From positions 1 to 7,461 of the forward strand of contig CACYEJ010000309.1 of the NCBI GenBank assembly GCA_902773395.1: a stretch of 7,461 nt of DNA, written 5' to 3'. A program made the position numbers and the translations under genes. The notes under the pieces were generated by a model. It saw nothing but the letters and a program-made list of their open reading frames with translations, was not told where the DNA came from and did no database searches. The DNA comes from an uncultured Ruminococcus sp. (GTDB lineage: Bacteria; Bacillota_A; Clostridia; Oscillospirales; Acutalibacteraceae). Positions 1 through 5,649 of this stretch are shown here, one piece after another. The first letter of the stretch is position 1; every line of letters begins with the position of its first letter.

Positions 1-96
1 ATGACGAATGGTTGTTTGGATTTTGGCTTTTGTCGGTCAAACCAATGTTATGATTTAGCACTTTTCTTTGCTTAGTCCGGCAATTCTCAAGCTCAT
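1..96. other. Window-edge stretch with no supported gene
   Basis: This stretch lies downstream of the PHP gene stop on the minus strand. A minus-strand ATG at 94-96 directly follows that stop but opens only a 13-codon frame. A minus-strand GTG frame stays open to the edge but lacks a convincing ribosome binding site. A plus-strand frame is open from base 1 to a stop at 73-75, but 24 codons is too little to call. No clear terminator hairpin is seen, so the hprK-PHP transcript may continue beyond the window. Confidence 0.5.
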
Positions 97-834
97 TTAA
101 ATATCTCTCAACGGGATATTATGCTCCGTTAGATATTTTTCAAATCTCTCCACCGAAGAATTAACTATAAGTTCCTCCGGAAAGCCTATCTCTTCGAGCA
201 TTTTAATTGAACCGTCAAATCTGCCTAGCTCCGTCATAAAGTGTGCGTCGGTATTAACGATAATAGGTGCCCCGACTTTTTTGCATATCTTTGCAATCTG
301 AACACAATTCACAACAGAACCTTTCTTGTGTTTAAAAGCGGAATCGTTTATCTCCACAAGCTTACCCTTTTCGGCAAACACGGGTATAACCTTTTCATAA
401 TCATATTTATACTCAGGCGTACCGCTGTGACCTATTACATTAATATGAGGATTATCGGCAGCTCTCAGATACAGATGAGTACAGGTTTCGATTGTCGGCT
501 GAATTTCACTTGTGTCAAGTGTGGGATTATGCAGCGAAGCCACAATCCATTCAAGGCAGTTAAGCGTATTCTCGTCAATATCGAGATTACCGTTAAAATC
601 AACAATATTAGCCTCTGCCCCTTTCAGCACACGAACTCCAAGATAAGTTGACGGAATTGCACAAAGGTTATTAAAATACCACGTTCTGGGTGAGCCGGGC
701 ATTTTAGGACCATGGTCTGTAATACCCACGGCATAAAGTCCTAAAGCCGCTGCCTCCTCAACCATTTCTTTGACTGTACCGTAGGCGTGAGTTGATGCGA
801 TTGTATGGGTATGCGTATCTGCAATCAGCTTCAT
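97..834 (-). CDS. PHP-domain metal-dependent hydrolase, YcdX-like
   Basis: This 245-residue protein belongs to the PHP superfamily and most resembles the YcdX group of trinuclear-metal phosphatases, whose natural substrate is uncertain. The whole length is one PHP domain. Visible metal-ligand motifs in order are DTHTH (His8, His10), His16, TDHG (Asp40-His41), GAE (Glu74), SLH (His102), GH (His136) and NTDAH (Asp196, His198). Their number and spacing match the nine-ligand pattern of YcdX, so the enzyme should be active. There is no signal peptide, so it should be cytoplasmic. The ATG start at 834 has a GGGAG ribosome binding site (844-848, minus strand) 9 bases upstream that overlaps the end of hprK, and only 6 bases separate the genes, which suggests translational coupling. 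A PHP gene beside hprK is, to my knowledge, common in Clostridia, often with murB, rapZ, yvcK and whiA following. Those genes are not visible here. Substrate is unknown. Confidence 0.9.
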   Translation of the reverse strand: MKLIADTHTHTIASTHAYGTVKEMVEEAAALGLYAVGITDHGPKMPGSPRTWYFNNLCAIPSTYLGVRVLKGAEANIVDFNGNLDIDENTLNCLEWIVASLHNPTLDTSEIQPTIETCTHLYLRAADNPHINVIGHSGTPEYKYDYEKVIPVFAEKGKLVEINDSAFKHKKGSVVNCVQIAKICKKVGAPIIVNTDAHFMTELGRFDGSIKMLEEIGFPEELIVNSSVERFEKYLTEHNIPLRDI

Positions 835-840
835 ATGATA

Positions 841-1800
841 TCACTCCCAACCGATAGTTGTTTTACCGCTGCTCTCGTCAAGCTCGTAAGACATACCAAG
901 ATTAGAGAGAAGCTCCTTTGCGGCATTATATCCCATTTTCTTCTGTCTGTTATTCATTGCGGCAGCCTCGATAATAACAGCAAGATTTCTGCCGGGCTTA
1001 ACTGGAATCGTGATTGTCGGTACTTTATTGCCAAGAATCTCCATATATTCAGTATCCATGCCCATTCTGTCGTAAACCTTATTGTTATCCCAAAGTTCCA
1101 AATTGATAACCATATCAATTTTTTCCGTCATCTTAACAGCACCCATACCGTAAAGTCTGCGTGCGTTAATGATACCGATACCACGAAGCTCGATAAAGTG
1201 GCGGATATTTGCAGGCGAAGAACCAACCAGCGTTTTTGCGGACACTCGCTTGATTTCAACAGCATCATCAGCGATAAGCCGGTGACCTCTCTTTATAAGC
1301 TCTACCGCAGTTTCGCTCTTACCAATACCGCTGTCGCCCATTAAAAGCAAGCCCTCGCCGTAAACCTCAACAAGAACGCCGTGACGAGTTACTCTCGGAG
1401 CAAGCTCTACATTCAAGAACGACACAAGCGACGCCGTAAACTCCGAAGTCGGCTCCTGAGAAATCAATATTGCAACTCCGTACATAGCCGCAACGGATTT
1501 TATCTCATCAAATGGCTGCAATCCCCGGCAGAAAATCATTGCCGGCGGTGCAAGAGAGAGGAACTTTTCTAAAGACTCAATTCTCTCCTCAGACGACATT
1601 CTTTCAAAAAAATAATATTCCTTCTTGCCTATTATCAAAATTCTATCCTTATCGAAGTAATCAAGGTATCCGGTGAGTTCAAGACCAGGTCTGTTATAAT
1701 CAGGAACACTAACGAGCAAGTCGCCAGGGTCTCTGGGTGTGTAGACTATTTCAAGGGAAAAATCTTTGATTATCTTGCCAAGCGAAACTGTAAAACCCAT
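841..1800 (-). CDS. hprK: HPr kinase/phosphorylase
   Basis: HprK phosphorylates and dephosphorylates Ser46 of HPr (or its homologue Crh) in the cytoplasm. HPr-Ser-P is the corepressor for CcpA, so this enzyme sets carbon catabolite repression in Firmicutes. The 319-residue length is typical. Residues 1 to about 130 are the N-terminal domain and about 131 to 319 the kinase domain. Visible motifs are RHG with His140, the Walker A loop GDSGIGKS at 155-162, the Asp178-Asp179 pair, the family signature ELRGIGIIN at 204-212 and the KPGRN segment at 267-271. All are intact and fall near the positions known from Lactobacillus casei HprK. The ATG at 1800 is preceded by a moderate AGG site at 1810-1812 (minus strand, 9-base spacing). 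A PHP hydrolase gene follows after 6 bases, probably in the same operon. No PTS gene is in the window. Identity is near certain. Confidence 0.97.
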   Translation of the reverse strand: MGFTVSLGKIIKDFSLEIVYTPRDPGDLLVSVPDYNRPGLELTGYLDYFDKDRILIIGKKEYYFFERMSSEERIESLEKFLSLAPPAMIFCRGLQPFDEIKSVAAMYGVAILISQEPTSEFTASLVSFLNVELAPRVTRHGVLVEVYGEGLLLMGDSGIGKSETAVELIKRGHRLIADDAVEIKRVSAKTLVGSSPANIRHFIELRGIGIINARRLYGMGAVKMTEKIDMVINLELWDNNKVYDRMGMDTEYMEILGNKVPTITIPVKPGRNLAVIIEAAAMNNRQKKMGYNAAKELLSNLGMSYELDESSGKTTIGWE

Positions 1801-1888
1801 AAATCATTACCTACCCTTTTATTAGTATTAGCTATACCAGTAAATCAGAATTATCTCATCTGAATAAAATTCTCTTAGTATAACATCT

Positions 1889-1917
1889 ATTATACTATAA
1901 AATCAATAATTTTTAAA
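1889..1917 (-). promoter_or_regulatory. Candidate sigma-A promoter of hprK
   Basis: On the minus strand a perfect TATAAT -10 box lies at 1894-1889, with TTTAAA (four of six matches) at 1917-1912 across a 17-base spacer. An overlapping alternative is TTGATT at 1906-1901 with TATACT at 1882-1877 and an 18-base spacer. Either would give a leader of roughly 70-85 bases before hprK and would make hprK independent of the dehydrogenase gene upstream. Inferred from sequence only. Confidence 0.45.
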
Positions 1918-1981
1918 GGGGTATTTTGGATAATAGCATTACAGATTTTTGTGCATATTCAACAAATATCCTGCATAAAAA

Positions 1982-2740
1982 TCACTTTGCTTTTCTTTTC
2001 TGTATTTCAGCGGTAACAGAAGCGGCAAAATCATCTGGAACTACCTTTGATGCAAATGAAGCAAGCTTCATAGATATTCCGGGAACAATAACAGTTTTGC
2101 CCTTTATCATATTCAAGACAGCATACTTTGCGACATACTTACTTTTCAGAGGACTTACGGAAAAATGAACGCCTGCAACCTTATTGAACTCGGTATCCAC
2201 AGGTCCGGGGCAAAGAGCGGAAACCGTCACATTTGAATTCGCCGCTTTCAGTTCATACGCTGCGGACTGGGTAAGCCTAAGCACATAAGCCTTACTCGCA
2301 TAGTAAGCCGCCATGTACGGTCCTGGTGCAAACGCCGCCGACGACGCAACATTCAAAATCTTGCCGCTGTTCTTTTGTTTAAAGTTCTTTAAAAACAGTT
2401 TGAAGAGAACGTGCATAGCCTCAACGTTAAGACGAATCATCTCAACCTCACGCTCCACGTTTGTTTCGGTGAACTCGCCCCACAAACCAAAGCCGGCGTT
2501 ATTGATGAGAATATCGACATTTTCGTTCCTTGTAATCTCGTACAGCAATCTCGCCTTTTCGGCAGAACCGATATCCATAGCGATAATTCTTGGTGTACCT
2601 TTCATGCAGTCAGCCAACGCTTTTAGTCTGTCCTCTCGTCTTGCAACTAAAATCAGCTCACAGCCAAGAGAATCAAAATATCGTGCGATATCTCTGCCTA
2701 TGCCTGAGCTTGCTCCTGTAATTAAAACTTTTCTTGGCAT
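1982..2740 (-). CDS. Short-chain dehydrogenase/reductase (SDR family)
   Basis: This is a classical SDR oxidoreductase, 252 residues from the chosen start, with one Rossmann-fold domain. Visible motifs are the cofactor loop TGASSGIG (8-15), Arg34-Arg35 after the second strand (which usually indicates NADP(H) preference), MDI near 55-57, NNAG (80-83), the helix Asn at 105, catalytic Ser133/134, Tyr146-x3-Lys150 in YYASK, and PGPVDTEF (179-186). It resembles the DltE/COG0300 group, whose substrates vary widely; the substrate cannot be told here. An ATG two codons upstream (2744-2746) is only one base from the GGAGG site at 2748-2752. The ATG at 2738-2740 has ideal 7-base spacing, so I place the start there. 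The gene is divergent from upp and 181 bases upstream of hprK, with no strong terminator between. No signal peptide, so cytoplasmic. Confidence 0.93.
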   Translation of the reverse strand: MPRKVLITGASSGIGRDIARYFDSLGCELILVARREDRLKALADCMKGTPRIIAMDIGSAEKARLLYEITRNENVDILINNAGFGLWGEFTETNVEREVEMIRLNVEAMHVLFKLFLKNFKQKNSGKILNVASSAAFAPGPYMAAYYASKAYVLRLTQSAAYELKAANSNVTVSALCPGPVDTEFNKVAGVHFSVSPLKSKYVAKYAVLNMIKGKTVIVPGISMKLASFASKVVPDDFAASVTAEIQKRKAK

Positions 2741-2746
2741 TTTCAT

Positions 2747-2752
2747 TCCTCC
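2747..2752 (-). promoter_or_regulatory. Ribosome binding site that fixes the SDR start
   Basis: The minus strand reads GGAGGA from 2752 to 2747. It ends directly against the first in-frame ATG (2746), too close for initiation, and GGAGG ends 7 bases before the second ATG (2740). This supports the second ATG and a protein two residues shorter than the longest reading frame. Confidence 0.75.
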
Positions 2753-2772
2753 AGATTCATAATTATATATTT

Positions 2773-2801
2773 ATTTTACCACAGCCGCCAAGCTTCCGCA
2801 A
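2773..2801 (-). promoter_or_regulatory. Candidate promoter of the SDR gene (extended -10)
   Basis: On the minus strand, TAAAAT at 2778-2773 (five of six matches) is preceded by TGG, giving a TGn extended -10 element. A weak -35-like TTGCGG lies at 2801-2796 with a 17-base spacer. Transcription would start near 2766, giving a leader of about 25 bases. A short run of alternating AT (2801-2811) adjoins the -35 side. Confidence 0.5.
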
Positions 2802-2866
2802 TATATATATACTCCATGATTTTAAAAAATTGCGTTTTACAAAACAATGATAATATTACTTTTGTT

Positions 2867-2882
2867 AATTTTGATCAAAATT
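2867..2882. promoter_or_regulatory. 16-bp perfect palindrome, possible operator
   Basis: The sequence AATTTTGATCAAAATT is a perfect palindrome between the divergent SDR and upp genes. It ends 25 bases upstream of the upp -35 box and lies about 65 bases upstream of the SDR -35. Dyads of this size in such a place are often binding sites for dimeric regulators. I do not recognise the cognate factor, and AT-rich palindromes also arise by chance. Confidence 0.35.
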
Positions 2883-2907
2883 TCAATTGTGTTGCCCAAT
2901 GAGTTGA

Positions 2908-2936
2908 TTGACATTGTTCGATAAAAGATGTATAAT
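2908..2936 (+). promoter_or_regulatory. Perfect-consensus sigma-A promoter of upp
   Basis: TTGACA at 2908-2913 and TATAAT at 2931-2936 are both exact consensus hexamers, separated by the optimal 17 bases. Transcription should start near 2943, leaving a leader of about 28 bases, too short for a PyrR-type attenuator or a riboswitch. Strong, probably constitutive transcription of upp and the following amidase gene is expected unless a regulator intervenes. Confidence 0.9.
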
Positions 2937-2970
2937 AGTACTACCGATTAAATACAGGAGAACAGGCATT

Positions 2971-3603
2971 ATGAACAATAACATTAAAATTCAGACTCAC
3001 CCTCTTATTAAACACAAAATCACCCTCCTGCGTAAGGTAGAAACTGGTACAAACGAGTTCCGTCAGCTTGTGGAAGAAATCGCTATGCTAATGGCTTTTG
3101 ACGCTTTAAGAGATCTCCCCACAGAAGAAGTGGAAATACAAACTCCTATTGAAAAATGTATGTCCCCTGAAATTGCCGGAAAAAAGCTCGCTGTAATTCC
3201 TATTCTCCGTGCAGGTCTGGGAATGGTCAACGGTATTCTTTCGCTTGTGCCAAGTGCAAAAGTTGGGCATATTGGTCTTTGCAGAGATGAAACTACCCAC
3301 AAGCCAAAGGAGTACTACTGCAAGCTTCCCCCTCAGCTCGAAGAACGTGATATCATCGTGCTTGACCCTATGCTCGCAACAGGCGGCTCGGCAGCTGCCG
3401 CAATCAGCCTTATCAAGGAGAGGGGCGGTAAAAACATTAAATTCTTGTGCATCATTGCAGCCCCTGAGGGTATCGAAAAGCTTTCGTCAGCTCACCCCGA
3501 TGTTGAAATTCTTGTTGGAAATCTCGACAGAGGACTTAACGAAAACGCTTACATCTGCCCCGGTCTTGGTGATGCCGGCGACAGAATATTTGGAACTAAA
3601 TAA
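2971..3603 (+). CDS. upp: Uracil phosphoribosyltransferase
   Basis: Upp converts uracil and PRPP to UMP and pyrophosphate, the pyrimidine salvage step in the cytoplasm. The protein is 210 residues, the usual family length. The PRPP-binding loop is at about 129-141 ([13 protein letters not shown]), RAG is at 80-82, and the C-terminal uracil-binding signature [12 protein letters not shown] is at 194-205. The start is the ATG at 2971, with AGGAG at 2956-2960 ten bases before it. The frame is open further upstream to a TTG at 2908, but that TTG is part of the -35 box, and the extra codons would span the promoter and ribosome binding site, so the longer version is wrong. The amidase gene begins 28 bases after the stop with no terminator between, so the two are probably one transcript. 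Confidence 0.97.
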   Translation: MNNNIKIQTHPLIKHKITLLRKVETGTNEFRQLVEEIAMLMAFDALRDLPTEEVEIQTPIEKCMSPEIAGKKLAVIPILRAGLGMVNGILSLVPSAKVGHIGLCRDETTHKPKEYYCKLPPQLEERDIIVLDPMLATGGSAAAAISLIKERGGKNIKFLCIIAAPEGIEKLSSAHPDVEILVGNLDRGLNENAYICPGLGDAGDRIFGTK

Positions 3604-3618
3604 TTTTAAAAATTTAAC

Positions 3619-3625
3619 GAGGTGA
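3619..3625 (+). promoter_or_regulatory. Ribosome binding site supporting a TTG start
   Basis: GAGGTGA lies 6 bases before the TTG at 3632. This strong site, together with the signal peptide that begins exactly at that TTG, supports non-ATG initiation of the amidase gene. Confidence 0.8.
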
Positions 3626-3631
3626 CTTCCA

Positions 3632-4906
3632 TTGAACATCAAAAAACAATTCTTTAAAAAATCTATTTCTGCACTGCTTGCATTGTCGTGCTTAACTACA
3701 GCTTCAATCTCCGCAAGAGCAGACGAAATCCAGCTCGGAGATGTCAACAACAGCGGTGTTGTTGATTCTCTCGACTCTCTGCTTGCTTTAAGATATTCCG
3801 TAGGAATTAACGAAATAGACGAGCAGTATCTCCCCTATGCGGACCTTAACAACGACAGCAAAATTACCAGTCTTGATTCACTCTTAATTCTCAGAAAATC
3901 CGTAGGGCTTTCATCTGCAATACTATTCTGCGAGGATATGACTGTAAACTGCGGTGACAGATTATCTTTAAATGCAACATTCTTCCCCGAACAGCCAAAT
4001 GAGAAGGTGACATTCACCTACACTCCGGACAACACTCTTTCCACAGACGGCTCAGGATTTACGGTGCTTGACGTCACTAATACAGGCAGAATCAAGGCTT
4101 TTCATCCCGGAACTGCGACTGTTCACATCAAAGCCTCAAACGGTGCTACAGGCAGCTGTCAGGTAACAGTTGAAGATAACGTAAGCACACAGACAATTAC
4201 CGCTGGTAATCGCAGTCTGTCTGTTACAAACCATATGATGATTAACAATGACGCCTATAACGAAACGAATGACTTCACACAGCTAAAAGGAATCTTTGTT
4301 CACTCGACAGCAACTCCCGGTGCTATGGCAGACCGCTGGTATCTCGCATGGAACAAGCCCGACACAAATGTGGCTGTTCATGCTTTCCTTGACGACAAGG
4401 GTGTTTATAAATATCTTCCGTATGAGCAGATAGCATGGCATGCCGGAAAGCCTGCAAATTTATATTATCTTGATTTTGAGATTTGCGAACCCTCCGGCTT
4501 CAAGTATGTAAATAATCAAATCAGCGGATACAACATTGAAGAACAACAGGAATACTTTGACAAAATCTGGATTAATGCTACTGTTTACACAGCATATCTA
4601 TGCAAGATTAACGGTTTGAATGTAACAGAGGACACAGTTATGAGCCACGCCGAAGGTGCTTGGAAGGGCATTGCAACAAATCACGGCGACCCTAATCACT
4701 GGTTTACGCTTCATAATAAAACTATGGACGATTTCAGAAATGATGTTCGAAAGATTCTCGCAAGCGGAGATATATCTATCAGCGAACGTCAGACTGTTAA
4801 GAATAATCCAACACCCTCGGCTTCGGATTATGATTTCTTCGACAACAACGATGTTACTCCATTTGATATGTTTAAGGTGTGGGGTAATGACAGTCTGAGA
4901 TACTAA
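3632..4906 (+). CDS. Secreted dockerin-Big2-amidase (N-acetylmuramoyl-L-alanine amidase)
   Basis: This 424-residue secreted protein probably cleaves the muramic acid-L-alanine bond of peptidoglycan. Domains in order: a signal peptide (1-30) with lysines, a hydrophobic core and a likely cut after ARA at 30; a type I dockerin (about 35-93) with two calcium-loop repeats, Asp37/Asn39/Ser41/Asp48 and Asp71/Asn73/Asp75/Asp82; a bacterial Ig-like Big2-type domain (about 97-181); and an Amidase_2/PGRP-type domain (about 200-378). Likely zinc ligands are His224 (FVHSTATPG), His339 (SHAEG) and Asp353 (HGDPNHW); Glu283 in DFEIC is another conserved-looking acid. The tail 381-424 is unrecognised. The dockerin sits just after the signal peptide, whereas most are C-terminal. 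Initiation is at TTG with a GAGGTGA site. It follows upp without a terminator. Its partner cohesin is not in the window. Family assignment is from recognised motifs; enzymatic specificity and docking are inferred. Confidence 0.88.
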   Translation: MNIKKQFFKKSISALLALSCLTTASISARADEIQLGDVNNSGVVDSLDSLLALRYSVGINEIDEQYLPYADLNNDSKITSLDSLLILRKSVGLSSAILFCEDMTVNCGDRLSLNATFFPEQPNEKVTFTYTPDNTLSTDGSGFTVLDVTNTGRIKAFHPGTATVHIKASNGATGSCQVTVEDNVSTQTITAGNRSLSVTNHMMINNDAYNETNDFTQLKGIFVHSTATPGAMADRWYLAWNKPDTNVAVHAFLDDKGVYKYLPYEQIAWHAGKPANLYYLDFEICEPSGFKYVNNQISGYNIEEQQEYFDKIWINATVYTAYLCKINGLNVTEDTVMSHAEGAWKGIATNHGDPNHWFTLHNKTMDDFRNDVRKILASGDISISERQTVKNNPTPSASDYDFFDNNDVTPFDMFKVWGNDSLRY

Positions 4907-4961
4907 CGCATTTTCGATATTATATAAACAGCTTATTTTTTTAAAAAATATATACATTTAA

Positions 4962-5000
4962 AAAGTCGGTGAATAAAAACTCACCGACTTTATCTTTTTT
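4962..5000 (+). terminator. Rho-independent terminator after the amidase gene
   Basis: An 11-bp perfect stem (4962-4972 with 4981-4991, core AAAGTCGGTGA) with an 8-base loop is followed by ATC and six T at 4995-5000. It lies 55 bases after the amidase stop and probably ends the upp-amidase transcript. Confidence 0.9.
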
Positions 5001-5255
5001 CATTTAAAGCAATATGACTATTCGTGCTGCCAAAAATCAGCCCTATTTCATAGAATATTCATAATTATTTGTGAAAACAACGAGATTAATTTCAGATACC
5101 GCCGTAGAAAAAACACTGATTATTTTCAAAAATATTGTACAAATCAACTTAAAACAATATTGCTTTCAAGGCTTTTTTTCTACTCATTATAAAAAATACG
5201 TTTAATTTAGATGATTTACACAAAAATCAATCTGTTATTTCATAGTATAATTTAC
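5001..5255. other. AT-rich gene-free stretch with inverted repeats
   Basis: No reading frame here has a credible start and ribosome binding site. AAAGCAATAT (5006-5015) is the exact inverse of ATATTGCTTT (5157-5166), and just after it comes a T7 run ending at 5179. Nested inside, about 5032-5040 can pair with 5117-5127 with one bulge. An alternative short hairpin pairs 5131-5138 with 5154-5161. This could be a structured RNA, but no promoter is evident before 5006, and in such AT-rich DNA pairings of this size can occur by chance. Confidence 0.35.
5209..5233. repeat. Imperfect dyad upstream of the XRE gene promoter
   Basis: AGATGATT at 5209-5216 and AATCAATCT at 5225-5233 form an inverted repeat with one bulged base and an 8-base loop. 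The dyad ends 22 bases before the -35 box of the XRE-type gene, so it could be an operator, for instance for autoregulation. Inferred from position and symmetry only. Confidence 0.3.
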
Positions 5256-5284
5256 TTGAATTTTTTCTCTTAAAATTATATAAT
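5256..5284 (+). promoter_or_regulatory. Sigma-A promoter of the XRE-type regulator
   Basis: TTGAAT at 5256-5261 (four of six matches) and a perfect TATAAT at 5279-5284 are separated by 17 bases. Transcription should start near 5291, giving a leader of about 54 bases. A second TATAAT at 5246-5251 lacks a -35 box at a usable distance. Confidence 0.7.
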
Positions 5285-5344
5285 ATCTATAATAAAATGT
5301 GTTATGGGATATGAAAAAATAAATTGATTTTAGGAGATGTGTCT

Positions 5345-5605
5345 ATGCGATTGCGTAAACAGTCTTTGGGCGACCGCAACTTGGTTGGTGCAAAGGTAGA
5401 ATCAACGAGAAAAAAGAAAGGTATGAAACAAAAGGAATTGCTGGCACAGCTTCAAGTTCGTGGTGTAGATATGAACGCTTCGGGGCTTTCAAAGCTTGAA
5501 GGTCAGATAAGATACGTCACAGACATTGAGCTTGTGGCACTTGCCGATATTCTTGAGGTTTCGGTTGATTATTTATTGGGGTTGACAGAAGAAGAGAATA
5601 AGTAA
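5345..5605 (+). CDS. Small XRE-family helix-turn-helix regulator
   Basis: This 86-residue protein is essentially one Cro/C1-type DNA-binding domain. The basic N-terminus (1-11) leads into a five-helix fold: helix 1 around 13-25, recognition unit around 29-51 (QKELLAQLQ followed by SGLSKLEGQ), and closing helices with LVALADILEVSVDYLLGL at 63-80, a hallmark of the family. It has no effector domain, so what it senses and its targets are unknown. The ATG at 5345 has AGGAG at 5332-5336 with 8-base spacing. In-frame TTG (5324) and GTG (5339) codons lie before or inside that site and are less likely starts. It has its own promoter and terminator, hence is monocistronic. Such solitary regulators occur in Firmicute chromosomes as well as in mobile elements; no mobile-element gene is nearby. 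Confidence 0.9.
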   Translation: MRLRKQSLGDRNLVGAKVESTRKKKGMKQKELLAQLQVRGVDMNASGLSKLEGQIRYVTDIELVALADILEVSVDYLLGLTEEENK

Positions 5606-5620
5606 AAAATAAATCCTTTC

Positions 5621-5649
5621 ACAGACCGTTATTAAGCGGTCTGTTTTTT
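5621..5649 (+). terminator. Terminator of the XRE gene, overlapping the HAD gene end
   Basis: A perfect 8-bp stem (ACAGACCG at 5621-5628, CGGTCTGT at 5637-5644) with an 8-base loop runs into six T at 5644-5649, 16 bases after the XRE stop codon. The loop holds the stop codon of the convergent HAD gene, and the right arm plus T-tract are its last five sense codons. On the minus strand the T-run is several bases away from the stem, so it would terminate the HAD transcript poorly. Confidence 0.9.

Noticed and set aside
241..651. Plus-strand 136-codon open frame opposite the PHP gene
   Set aside because: It is antisense to a gene with complete catalytic motifs, has no ribosome binding site of note, and its translation resembles no family I recognise.
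805..1344. Plus-strand 179-codon open frame opposite hprK
   Set aside because: It is antisense to hprK, which carries every signature of its family; this is a shadow frame.
1801..1981. CcpA-binding cre site near hprK, upp or the amidase
   Set aside because: I scanned the intergenic stretches for the cre consensus by eye and saw no good match.
1925..1985. Weak inverted repeat just after the SDR stop as a terminator
   Set aside because: On the minus strand only about five contiguous pairs form, with a bulge and no T-tract, so it is not convincing; SDR transcripts may read into hprK.
2313..2762. Plus-strand 149-codon open frame opposite the SDR gene
   Set aside because: It is antisense to the SDR gene with intact TGxxxGxG, NNAG and YxxxK motifs, and lacks its own support.
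2834..2845. Near-palindrome GTTTTACAAAAC as a second operator in the SDR-upp gap
   Set aside because: The symmetric arms are five bases of low-complexity sequence in AT-rich DNA, too weak to call.
2937..2970. PyrR attenuator or riboswitch before upp
   Set aside because: The leader is only about 28 bases from the predicted transcription start and has no hairpin or T-tract.
3209..3625. Alternative-frame 138-codon open frame inside upp
   Set aside because: It overlaps upp in another frame, and upp is unambiguous by motif and length.
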